From Eubacterium sp. (GTDB taxonomy: Bacteria; Bacillota; Clostridia; Lachnospirales; Lachnospiraceae): 29,099 nucleotides of DNA. The position numbers were made by a program, and so were the translations under genes. The DNA lies in assembly GCA_003486385.1 (NCBI GenBank), contig DNFT01000043.1, forward strand, positions 1 through 29,099, in the 5' to 3' direction. A model generated the notes under the pieces. The model was not told the origin of the DNA. It saw nothing but the letters and a program-made list of their open reading frames with translations, and did not search any database. Positions 7,392 to 14,729 of this stretch are shown piece after piece (within the stretch, counting starts at the first letter, position 1; each line of letters starts with the position of its first letter).

Positions 7392-9374
7392 GTGCATGAG
7401 CTTTTACGCGTTGTTTTAAATAGAAGAACATTGCTCTTGTTCTTTTTGGCACTTTTCTTAAATATCACCTTCTGTATATATCAATGTAATGACAGTAAGG
7501 ATATAACACTGATGGGTGGGGATTTGCGGCAGTATATTGACAGCTACCCCGGATACCTTGAACAGACACAGCAGAATGTCACATTGCTTCAAGGCTTGTC
7601 GCTTTATGGAAAGGTAGATAGTTTCGCATTAAGAAATATACAAAAGACCTCCAAGGATTATGGAAAACTGACGGACATTCAGATTGCCGAGGGTGAAAAT
7701 CGTGGCATCACAATATATTCAAGATTTAAACTCACGCATTTTTTGATGCTTGGATTTGCAATCTATCTTGTGATTCAATTTACCCATGAGCAGAAAAAAG
7801 GACTTGATCTTCTTGTAAGAACCACCGCTTACGGAAGAAATGTGCTTTTGCTTAACAGAATTGCAATATTATGTATATGCATGCTTGCGGAGGCTTTTGT
7901 GCTGTATGGAAGCAATATGGCTGTGGTTTCGGTTATTTATCCCGGAGCAGAGTTAAACAGGTCAATACAGTCTGTTCCTGATTTTATGAAATGTATGTAC
8001 GAAATAAACATAGGGCAGTTTTTGGTAGGAGATATTTTATTTAAGGCTTTGGCGGCTGCGCTTGCAGGAATGTTATTTCTGGCATTGTCCGTATTGCTTC
8101 CTTTAACTGCGGCAATGGCTTTATTTATTGTGATTATGGCATCAGAGTACATATTATATCTTACAATTATTCCTACATCCGCTTTTTCATGGCTTAAATA
8201 TCTGAATATATGTGCGGTTTTGTTTGGAAGAGAGGGCTTTATAAATTACCTTAATCTAAATTTTTTTGGATATCCGGTGGAGCTTAACCTCATGCAGCTT
8301 GGAATGTGCATGGTATTTATGATTTTTCTTGCAACGGGGAGTCTGTTCGTCTGTCGCAGGACAAGGAAAAGCACCAAGGGCAGGTTACTTATGTGGATTG
8401 ACAGACTTTTCGCCTGGTCCAGCAGGCACAGAACCTGTCCACCCGGCGTTGTATGGGAGCTGCGAAAGATACTGTTCTATCAGAAGGGACTGATAATTCT
8501 TGTTCTGGCAGGTTATCTTGCATATTCATCCGCCATGGAATATCGTTATGCCGACCTTAGAAATCCTTATGAGATGATGTGGTATGAGCAGTTTTCCGGT
8601 CCGTTGGATGATGAAAAAATGCAGGATATGTACAAGGAGCAGTCAAAGCTGGAGCGCCGCATGGCATGGCTTACAAAGGAATGCGACAGACTTTCCGATT
8701 CAATTGTCCAATATTTTGATGACCCACATCAGATGCAGATAATTTCCGTTTATCTTTCAAATTATAAATCTGAAATAGATGAACTTGAGAAAAAGCTTGC
8801 AGGAATCAGCAAAGTGATTTCACAGGCTGAGAGTGAAATGGAATATATGAAAAGAACCGGAAAACAGCTATGGCTGCTTGAGCCGTATACATATTATCTG
8901 CTGCTTAAGAATGACTACAGAACATACCAGAGAAACAGGATGTACATTCTTATTGCTGTTATTACTGCATTTTCAGGATGTATGGCTTACGAGAATAAAT
9001 CACATATGGAACCAACACTTCACACGCTGTATAAGGGGAGAAATACTGTTGTGAACAAGCTTATAATAGTTGCGTTGTTTTCGGCGCTTACTGCATTGGG
9101 GATACATATGATACAGTTTATCCAGATAGGAAGGGCATTTCCCTATCATGCTATGAATTATCCCGTGCAGAGCATAGAGTTTTTGAGGGAGTTTAGTTTA
9201 GATATAAGTATACGTGGATATCTGTGCCTGCTGTACGGGTGGAGATGTCTGTATGCCGCAGTAGTGGGAATACTTGTAGCAGGCATAAGCTATCTGACAA
9301 AGGATAGGGTGACAAGTCTTGCTGTGGGGGCAGCAGGACTGATAATGCCTGTGTTTATCGTATCCTTGCTGTAG
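7392..9374 (+). CDS. ABC-2-type permease with two related halves
   Basis: 660 residues. GTG at 7383 is also in frame, but the GGGGG ribosome site at 7378-7382 is too close for it and well placed for the GTG at 7392 ('MHELLRVVLN'). The first half has an N-terminal helix, an outer loop and about six helices to residue ~320. A cytoplasmic linker ('RRTRKSTKGR') leads to a second unit: a helix near 375, a long outer segment with coiled-coil character (roughly 410-500), then helices to the C-terminus. The motif 'VQSIEFLREF' near 592 echoes 'SIQSVPDFMK' at 191, suggesting internal duplication. The first half is also collinear with the membrane domain of the histidine kinase at 817-2670. It is the membrane partner of the preceding ATPase, probably an exporter. 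Confidence 0.82.
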   Translation: MHELLRVVLNRRTLLLFFLALFLNITFCIYQCNDSKDITLMGGDLRQYIDSYPGYLEQTQQNVTLLQGLSLYGKVDSFALRNIQKTSKDYGKLTDIQIAEGENRGITIYSRFKLTHFLMLGFAIYLVIQFTHEQKKGLDLLVRTTAYGRNVLLLNRIAILCICMLAEAFVLYGSNMAVVSVIYPGAELNRSIQSVPDFMKCMYEINIGQFLVGDILFKALAAALAGMLFLALSVLLPLTAAMALFIVIMASEYILYLTIIPTSAFSWLKYLNICAVLFGREGFINYLNLNFFGYPVELNLMQLGMCMVFMIFLATGSLFVCRRTRKSTKGRLLMWIDRLFAWSSRHRTCPPGVVWELRKILFYQKGLIILVLAGYLAYSSAMEYRYADLRNPYEMMWYEQFSGPLDDEKMQDMYKEQSKLERRMAWLTKECDRLSDSIVQYFDDPHQMQIISVYLSNYKSEIDELEKKLAGISKVISQAESEMEYMKRTGKQLWLLEPYTYYLLLKNDYRTYQRNRMYILIAVITAFSGCMAYENKSHMEPTLHTLYKGRNTVVNKLIIVALFSALTALGIHMIQFIQIGRAFPYHAMNYPVQSIEFLREFSLDISIRGYLCLLYGWRCLYAAVVGILVAGISYLTKDRVTSLAVGAAGLIMPVFIVSLL

Positions 9375-9399
9375 TAAATTATATGCCATTGGTCTGAAA

Positions 9400-9430
9400 T
9401 GGGACAGTGGTGTCAGACCCCTGTCCCACT
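9400..9430. repeat. palindromic repeat copy 1 (REP-like)
   Basis: GGGACAG (9401-9407) and CTGTCCC (9421-9427) surround a loop containing GGTGTCAGACCC. A nearly identical copy lies at 11571-11603. It ends three bases before homology to the anti-sigma-like gene starts at 9433. It resembles extragenic palindromes (REPs) that are often associated with Y1/IS200-like transposases; no such transposase gene is in the window. Confidence 0.75.
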
Positions 9431-9432
9431 AA

Positions 9433-9625
9433 CGGATATGATATGGTGACAGGGCTTGGAAGCAATCTGATATTTACCAGGCAGACAGCGAGCTTAGAGG
9501 ACAGAGGGCAGATTGAGATTGTACGGCAGAATTTTGGGTTTGATATTGAAAACTGAGTTAATGAAGTGGAGCTTGACATGGAAGAGCCGCATTATTATCT
9601 GGAGGTTAAGCCCGCCGCTGAATGA
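9433..9625 (+). pseudogene. 3' remnant of a paralogue of the anti-sigma-like gene
   Basis: These 193 bases match 4850-5045 almost base for base ('GGATATGATATGGTGACA', 'TTAGAGGACAGAGGGC'), with roughly a dozen substitutions and a diverged end encoding 'EVKPAAE' where the intact gene has 'EVRAIDTE'. An in-frame TGA at 9554-9556 replaces a Gly codon (GGA). The 5' part of the gene is absent, and homology begins immediately after the palindromic repeat. It is a non-functional gene tail. It suggests a second copy of the sigma/anti-sigma locus once stood on this side of the ABC operon. Confidence 0.85.
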
Positions 9626-9771
9626 TTGCATTGTTTCATATGGAAATGTTCTATATAGATAATTGTACAAGTAATTGTTTAGCAGTATATTTAAGTTTTG
9701 TAATTGCTTATTTTTTATATCGTGAGAGGAAGTAAGTATTTTATTTTAGAAAGCTGAAAAGATAAAAGAAG

Positions 9772-9798
9772 ATAGGACAGCCTGCTGTCCTATTTTTC
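9772..9798 (+). terminator. hairpin terminator upstream of blaI
   Basis: ATAGGACAG (9772-9780) and CTGTCCTAT (9785-9793) pair perfectly around CCTG and run into TTTTTC. It separates the pseudogene region from the blaI promoter, whose -35 begins at 9799. Confidence 0.7.
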
Positions 9799-9827
9799 TT
9801 GACAAACTGGTTTATCTAGAGTAAACT
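9799..9827 (+). promoter_or_regulatory. blaI-blaR1 promoter
   Basis: TTGACA (9799-9804), a spacer of 17 and TAAACT (9822-9827) form a near-consensus sigma-A promoter about 45 bases before the blaI start. Confidence 0.7.
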
Positions 9828-9856
9828 TACGACATAAGGTTTATTAAGAATAAACC
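9809..9856. promoter_or_regulatory. two dyads, probable BlaI operators
   Basis: A perfect dyad GGTTTATT-AAG-AATAAACC covers 9838-9856. A looser one (GTTTA at 9810-9814, TAAAC at 9822-9826) lies between -35 and -10. The half-site GTTTA/TAAAC occurs in both, with centres 29 bases apart. BlaI-family repressors bind dyads at their own promoters. These lack the usual TACA/TGTA core, so the assignment rests on position. Confidence 0.6.
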
Positions 9857-9873
9857 AAGAGAGGAGGTATTCT

Positions 9874-10236
9874 ATGAAGGAGATAGAATTAGGAGAGGTG
9901 CAGGCTGCGTTCGCGGACATTATCTGGGCAAATGAGCCGGTCGGTTCGGGAGAGCTGGTAAAGTTATGTGAGAACCGGTTTAACTGGAAGAAGCCGACTA
10001 CATACACGGTGCTCAGGAAGCTGTGCGAGAAGGGTCTGTTTAAAAATGATGATGGGATTGTCACGTCCTTGATTTCAAAGGAGGAGTTCAATGCCTCTAA
10101 GAGCGAGAAGTTCGTTCAGGAGACCTATGCTGGTTCACTGCCCGCGTTTATTGCGGCATTCATGTCGCATAAGAAGCTAAGCAGTGGGGATATAGATGAG
10201 ATTCAGAAAATGATTGATAAATACAGGGAGGGCTGA
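9874..10236 (+). CDS. blaI: BlaI/MecI-family transcriptional repressor
   Basis: 120 residues with a strong GAGGAGG ribosome site. It has the winged-helix pattern of the BlaI/MecI/CopY family: 'LGEVQAAFADIIWANEPVGS', then recognition-helix region 'TTYTVLRKLCEKGLF' and wing 'DDGIVTSLISKEEF'. A C-terminal helical dimerisation tail ends in 'IQKMIDKYREG'. It should repress its own operon by binding the promoter dyads at 9809-9856 and be inactivated by the membrane peptidase encoded next door. The start of that gene lies four bases after the stop codon. No beta-lactamase gene is adjacent, so the regulated genes are elsewhere or the system has another role. Confidence 0.9.
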   Translation: MKEIELGEVQAAFADIIWANEPVGSGELVKLCENRFNWKKPTTYTVLRKLCEKGLFKNDDGIVTSLISKEEFNASKSEKFVQETYAGSLPAFIAAFMSHKKLSSGDIDEIQKMIDKYREG

Positions 10237-10240
10237 GGAT

Positions 10241-11572
10241 ATGTATGAAATCTTTACAAAAATGCTGAATATGAGCCTTTCGGCGGGAATCCTTGTAATT
10301 GTGGTTGTTTTTCTGAGAATTTTTTTAAGGAATGTACCTAAAAAATATATATGTGTTCTGTGGGCGTTGGTGGCTATAAGCTTGGTATGTCCGGTGAATA
10401 TACCAAGCCCGATGTCGGTATTTAATTTATTAGGCGGCAATAACGGTGCGGACGGTAAGGTGGAATACTTCCGGTACAATGAGAAAACCGAAAAACCGAA
10501 GCTGAGCTTTGCGGTTCCGGCGATTGTGGACGATAATGCCTCACCGGACAGTATAACTGTAGGACTGCACACATCGTCTGTGTATCTTCCGGCAATTGTG
10601 CATATCTGGATATCGGGTGCCGCTGTTATGCTGCTGTATTCCGCCATCAGCTATCTGTATTTGAAAAGACAGGTTGCAGCCTCCATTCCGGGAAAGGATA
10701 ACGTGTATATATGCGATGAGATAAAGAACCCGTTTATTCTGGGGATTGTTTCCCCGCGTGTGTATCTTCCGTCCGGGATGAGTGAAGATGTGCGCCAGAA
10801 TGTGATTGCGCATGAGAGGGCACACCTAAAAAGGCGGGACAATCTGTGGAAACCGTTTGGATATATTCTTCTTGCTGTGTACTGGTTCAATCCTGTTATG
10901 TGGGCTGCCTATGTTCTATTTTGCAGGGATATCGAAGCGGCATGTGATGAGAGGGTGATTCAGAATATGGATAAAGATGGCAGGATAGGCTATTCAGAAG
11001 CACTGCTGGCTTGCGCAGTTCACAGGATTAGGATAACGGTGTGCCCTCTGGCATTTGGCGAAAATGCCGTGAAGGGGAGAGTGAGGCGTGTTTTAAATTA
11101 CAGAAAGCCCGGATTCTGGGTTGGAATATTGTCGGGTGCTGTGTGCATTGCGGCCGCATTAGTATTTTTGACAAGTCCATCGGGGGTTAAGGCTGGGGAG
11201 AAGGACAGATTGAGGGATATAGAGATTGACTATGGGGAATCGTACATCTACAGCAGGCAGGATATGGACGAAGCTATTGAAGTAATTATAGGTGAGTTTA
11301 GTACGTGGGAGGGCTGTGAGCTGCACAGTATCGCATACTCTTCGGATGAATTCTGCAATGATTCCAATATTGCATGGATGAACGAGCTGGAAGAAGCCGA
11401 TGACGCCGGAAAACGGGAAGATTTTACGCAGTGCATTATGTTTACAGGCAGCTTTCATACTCCTAAGTACAATGCCGGTGCATGGAACCCGGACGAGGAA
11501 TACACAGACTGGCAGTGGTGGCTTGCACGTTCGGAGAGCGGACAGTGGAAGCTTATGACCAGCGGATACTAG
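10241..11572 (+). CDS. blaR1: BlaR1-like M56 membrane metallopeptidase
   Basis: 443 residues. I used the ATG at 10241, preceded by GGGAGG; the frame is open for 27 bases upstream. Helices lie near residues 8-28, 35-55 and 110-130. The zinc motif HERAH (H191, H195) is in 'VIAHERAHLKRRDNLWK', and the third ligand is probably E232 in 'IEAACDERV'. Another helix spans about 300-320, followed by an extracellular domain of ~110 residues ('DAIEVIIGEF'-like pattern, 'AGAWNPDEEYTDWQWW'). Unlike staphylococcal BlaR1 it lacks a penicillin-binding sensor domain, so its signal is unlikely to be the same. By family, it would cleave BlaI on activation. Its stop codon overlaps a palindromic repeat. Confidence 0.87.
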   Translation: MYEIFTKMLNMSLSAGILVIVVVFLRIFLRNVPKKYICVLWALVAISLVCPVNIPSPMSVFNLLGGNNGADGKVEYFRYNEKTEKPKLSFAVPAIVDDNASPDSITVGLHTSSVYLPAIVHIWISGAAVMLLYSAISYLYLKRQVAASIPGKDNVYICDEIKNPFILGIVSPRVYLPSGMSEDVRQNVIAHERAHLKRRDNLWKPFGYILLAVYWFNPVMWAAYVLFCRDIEAACDERVIQNMDKDGRIGYSEALLACAVHRIRITVCPLAFGENAVKGRVRRVLNYRKPGFWVGILSGAVCIAAALVFLTSPSGVKAGEKDRLRDIEIDYGESYIYSRQDMDEAIEVIIGEFSTWEGCELHSIAYSSDEFCNDSNIAWMNELEEADDAGKREDFTQCIMFTGSFHTPKYNAGAWNPDEEYTDWQWWLARSESGQWKLMTSGY

Positions 11573-11603
11573 TGGGACAGTGGTGTCAGACCCCTGTCCC
11601 ACT
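11571..11603. repeat. palindromic repeat copy 2 (REP-like)
   Basis: Ten-base perfect arms AGTGGGACAG (11571-11580) and CTGTCCCACT (11594-11603) flank a 13-base loop identical to that of copy 1. The first two bases are part of the blaR1 stop codon. As RNA it would fold into a strong hairpin and may act as a transcript 3' end, although no T-run follows. Confidence 0.78.
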
Positions 11604-11641
11604 ATAGGCAAAAACTATAACAAACTCTAGGTAAAATCTAT

Positions 11642-11670
11642 TTGATAATTTGGAGCATACAATGTATAAT
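11642..11670 (+). promoter_or_regulatory. met operon promoter
   Basis: TTGATA (11642-11647), a 17-base spacer and TATAAT (11665-11670) make a strong sigma-A promoter. The implied leader is about 155 bases. I searched it for S-box (SAM) and T-box signatures and see none. It includes AAGGAGTG followed by a TTG-started 13-codon frame (11713-11754), too weak to call a gene. Confidence 0.65.
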
Positions 11671-11753
11671 CGCTTTTACAGTCAGAAGATAATCATATTA
11701 AAGGAGTGGGAATTGACTGCAAAAGGCTTGCACAATCAGAAAGGTAAGAAATA

Positions 11754-11776
11754 GGATTGCGAATGCCCGCTTTACT
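11754..11776. repeat. dispersed intergenic repeat, partial copy
   Basis: GGATTGCGAATGCCCGCTTT and the next few bases match 20251-20274 (GGATTGCGAAATGTCCGCTT...) with one indel and one substitution. The copy near rnr is the palindromic one; this looks like a decayed fragment of the same element, lying in the metN leader. Confidence 0.55.
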
Positions 11777-11831
11777 ATACGTTAGACAAATGGAGCAAAT
11801 ATAAATAAAAGAACTGGAAAGCGATGATTTT

Positions 11832-12896
11832 ATGATAGAAATTAAGAATCTTAACAAAACCTATCATCTGAAATCCGGTGATGTCGAGGCGGCGAAGAAC
11901 GTCTCACTCACGATTGATGATGGTGAAATATACGGAATTATAGGTTATTCAGGTGCGGGCAAGTCAACGCTTGTTCGCTGTGTCAATCTTCTTGAGGTTC
12001 CTGATTCCGGAGAGATAAATGTAAACGGAGTTCAGCTCACAAGAATGGAGAGCACGCCTAAGGGCGAGGTCTTAAGGAAGGTTAGCGACAAAGAGTTAAA
12101 CCGTGCAAGGAAGGGGATTGGAATGATATTCCAGCATTTTAACCTTCTTGACAGAAGCACGGTATTTGACAATATAGCATATCCGCTCAAGTATTCAGGG
12201 AAGAGCAAAACACAGATAAGGGAGAGAGTGCATGAGCTTTTGGAGCTTGTCGACTTAAAGGATAAGGAGAATGTGTATCCATCACAGCTATCCGGAGGAC
12301 AGAAGCAGAGAGTTGCCATCGCGCGTGCTCTTGCTAACAATCCCGGTGTGCTTTTGTCCGATGAGGCAACAAGTGCACTTGATCCGGAGGCAACGGAGTC
12401 TATTTTAAACCTTTTGAAGAAGCTTAATAAGCAGCTTGGACTTACAATCGTCCTCATAACACATGAGATGACGGTCATCAAGACGATATGCAGCAAGGTG
12501 GCAGTCATGGAGAATGGTGCGGTTGTGGAGCAGGGAGATGTCTATGATATATTTGCACATCCAAAGCAGCCTGTCACGAAAAAATTTATCAACACGGTTT
12601 CAAATCTCTCCAAGATTAACAGGATGATTGCCGAGAATGTGCCGCTTGTGCAGCTCTCCGGGAATGACAAGCTTGTAAAGCTGATATTTGAAAATGACTG
12701 TACGGGTGAGGCTGTTATTTCGGATATTTCCAAGAGGTTTGACATCAAGGTGAACATTGTCCTTGCCAATGTCGAGATGATAGGTGACCGACCGCTTGGA
12801 GGAATAATCGTAATTTTTAAGGGAAGCGATGCGGCGATGGACGATGCCTTTAAGTATCTTGAGAAGATTAAGGTCGGAACGGAGGTATTAGCATGA
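11832..12896 (+). CDS. metN: methionine ABC transporter ATP-binding protein MetN
   Basis: 354 residues, the usual length for MetN. It energises D/L-methionine uptake with MetI and MetQ. Walker A GYSGAGKST is at 38-46, the signature LSGGQKQR starts at 153, Walker B 'VLLSDEATSALDPE' has D177-E178, and the H-loop is in 'VLITHEMTV'. The C-terminal ~90 residues ('LVKLIFENDCTGEAVISDIS') form the NIL domain, the allosteric methionine-sensing domain specific to MetN. The gene overlaps metI by four bases (ATGA at 12893-12896). Confidence 0.95.
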   Translation: MIEIKNLNKTYHLKSGDVEAAKNVSLTIDDGEIYGIIGYSGAGKSTLVRCVNLLEVPDSGEINVNGVQLTRMESTPKGEVLRKVSDKELNRARKGIGMIFQHFNLLDRSTVFDNIAYPLKYSGKSKTQIRERVHELLELVDLKDKENVYPSQLSGGQKQRVAIARALANNPGVLLSDEATSALDPEATESILNLLKKLNKQLGLTIVLITHEMTVIKTICSKVAVMENGAVVEQGDVYDIFAHPKQPVTKKFINTVSNLSKINRMIAENVPLVQLSGNDKLVKLIFENDCTGEAVISDISKRFDIKVNIVLANVEMIGDRPLGGIIVIFKGSDAAMDDAFKYLEKIKVGTEVLA

Positions 12897-13600
12897 GCGT
12901 TTTTTTTGAAAAAATAATGCCTAATGTCGTGGCGTACTGGGACAGGTTCACGACGAGCTGTGGGCAGACCCTGCAGATGTTCGCGATTGCGGGTGTGTTT
13001 ACTTTCATATTCGGACTTATATTTGGCGTGATACTCACGGTTACAAAGCGCGATGGGATAAGACAGAATCTTGTCATCTACTATATTGTGGATATATTCA
13101 CGAATGTGTTCAGGTCGATACCTTTTATCATCCTGCTGATATTCCTTATACCATTTACAAGAGCGCTTGTGGGAACGGCGATAGGTGTAAAGGGTGCTGT
13201 GGTTCCGCTTATATTCGGTGCGGTTCCGTTTTTTACAAGACAGGTTGAGACTGCACTTGCCAATGTATCTTATGGTAAGATTGAGGCGGCAAGAAGTATG
13301 GGAAGCACAACAATGGGGCTGATATTCAGAATATATCTCCATGAGGCGGTTCCTGAGCTTATCAGGGTGACAACGATAACGGCGATAAGCCTTATCGGTC
13401 TTACGACAATGGCGGGTGCCGTGGGTGCGGGCGGAATAGGAAGCTTTGCAATCAATTACGGTCAGAACCTCAATCATCAGGACATTGTAAACGTGTGCGT
13501 TGTTTTGCTCCTTGCATTCGTGTGTGTCCTGCAGACATTAGGTAATTTCTTCTCTAAGAAGACAACCAATAGAGAACTGATTACAAGGGGAGAAAAATAG
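12893..13600 (+). CDS. metI: methionine ABC transporter permease MetI
   Basis: 235 residues, typical for MetI, with five predicted helices. The coupling EAA loop is visible as 'EAARSMGSTTMGLIFRIYLH', followed by 'GAVGAGGIGSFAINYGQ', a strongly conserved MetI signature. It is the inner-membrane channel subunit partnered with MetN and MetQ. The start overlaps the metN stop, so translation is coupled. Confidence 0.95.
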   Translation: MSVFFEKIMPNVVAYWDRFTTSCGQTLQMFAIAGVFTFIFGLIFGVILTVTKRDGIRQNLVIYYIVDIFTNVFRSIPFIILLIFLIPFTRALVGTAIGVKGAVVPLIFGAVPFFTRQVETALANVSYGKIEAARSMGSTTMGLIFRIYLHEAVPELIRVTTITAISLIGLTTMAGAVGAGGIGSFAINYGQNLNHQDIVNVCVVLLLAFVCVLQTLGNFFSKKTTNRELITRGEK

Positions 13601-13641
13601 GAGGATTTTCTCCTGAAAAAACAGCACAGATTAAGCTGTGC
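13600..13641 (+). other. two small hairpins between metI and metQ
   Basis: GGAG/CTCC (13600-13603, 13610-13613) and GCACAG/CTGTGC (13624-13629, 13636-13641) each flank six-base loops, just after the metI stop and just before the metQ ribosome site. They could stabilise or process the mRNA to favour metQ expression; binding proteins are usually made in excess. This is inference. Confidence 0.4.
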
Positions 13642-13657
13642 GGAAAAGAGGAAAAGT

Positions 13658-14578
13658 ATGAAAAAGAATTTTATTAAAAAGGCAGCCACTGCATTGCTGC
13701 TTGTGAGCACACTTGCACTCAGCGCATGCGGAAAGAAGGCAGCTGGGCCTGTAAAGATCGGTGTTCCTGATGATGGAACGAACCAGTCGAGAGCTATCAA
13801 GCTTCTTGAGACAGCAGGACTTATCGAGGTAGACCCTGCGGCAGGTTATACGCCGGAGCTTAAGGATGTTACTAAGTACATCTACAATATCGAGATTGTT
13901 CCTACAACAGCCAATACGCTTACATCTACACTCGGGGATTACGGTGCAAGCACAATCAACGGTACTTATGCAATTCCTTACGGACTTGTTCCCTCCAAGG
14001 ATGCGCTCATAATTGAGAAGCAGGACGAGAACGGCGATAATCCTTATGTCAACATTATCGCTGCAAGAACAGAGGATGCAGATAACGAAGTATATAAGAC
14101 TATTGTCGATGCATTCCACACACAGACAGTTGCAGAGTTCCTCTTAGAGGCATACAAGGAAGCATATTTCCCTGCATTTGATTACAATGCGGATTATACA
14201 GCTGATGATAATTTTGTAAATGATATATTAAACTATAAGTCCTCAAAGGATGGAAAGACAGTTGTCAAGGTTGGTGTGTGCGGTTCATCCAATGACCACT
14301 GGCTTGCAGTACAGAAGGTACTTGACGATGAGAATGCGGGAATCTACATTGAGCTTGTGGCATTCGATGCATACAACCTTCCTAATGAGGCGCTCAACAA
14401 CGGAGATATCGACCTCAATTCCTTCCAGCATAAGGCATATCTTAACAGTGATATGGCAGCGAACGGATACAATCTCACGGTTATAGGTGATACGCTTATG
14501 GCACCGCTGTCATTGTATTCCAATAAGGTTAACTCCCTTGACGCCCTGAAGGAGCTTGCAGGTCTTAAGGAAAAATAA
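13658..14578 (+). CDS. metQ: methionine-binding lipoprotein MetQ
   Basis: 306 residues with ribosome site AGAGGA. The signal peptide has the lipobox LSAC with C24 as the lipidated residue. The NlpA/MetQ fold is seen in 'VKIGVPDDGTNQSRAIKLLE', 'SFQHKAYLNSD', and the C-terminal 'YSNKVNSLDALKELA'. It captures methionine outside the membrane and delivers it to MetI-MetN. It has two related Phe/Asp-rich stretches that are typical of the two-lobed fold. It is the third gene of the met operon. Confidence 0.93.
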   Translation: MKKNFIKKAATALLLVSTLALSACGKKAAGPVKIGVPDDGTNQSRAIKLLETAGLIEVDPAAGYTPELKDVTKYIYNIEIVPTTANTLTSTLGDYGASTINGTYAIPYGLVPSKDALIIEKQDENGDNPYVNIIAARTEDADNEVYKTIVDAFHTQTVAEFLLEAYKEAYFPAFDYNADYTADDNFVNDILNYKSSKDGKTVVKVGVCGSSNDHWLAVQKVLDDENAGIYIELVAFDAYNLPNEALNNGDIDLNSFQHKAYLNSDMAANGYNLTVIGDTLMAPLSLYSNKVNSLDALKELAGLKEK

Positions 14579-14607
14579 GTTTTAAAATCAAAGCTTTGAA
14601 AATAAGT

Positions 14608-14644
14608 CGGTGCGGTGGGCGAATGTTCACTGCACTGGCTGTTT
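14608..14644 (+). terminator. possible weak terminator or attenuator after metQ
   Basis: CGGTGCGGTG (14608-14617) pairs with CACTGCACTG (14628-14637), including two wobbles, around a ten-base loop. It is followed by GCTGTTTT. The T-tract is short, so read-through into the downstream amidohydrolase gene is likely. Confidence 0.45.
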
Positions 14645-14729
14645 TAGGTTTACAGCTAAAATCCGAAAGGCTCATTGTGCGGGCTGATAGGAAATTTAAT
14701 AGGAAAGTTAAAGCAGAGGAGAGAGAAGT

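Noticed and set aside
11604..11831. S-box or T-box riboswitch before metN
   Set aside because: The conserved cores (for example the T-box UGGNACCGCG segment) are absent by eye, so nothing is annotated.
12542..13477. Long minus-strand open frame opposite metN-metI
   Set aside because: It is the shadow of two clear + strand genes, with no ribosome site and unlikely amino-acid composition.
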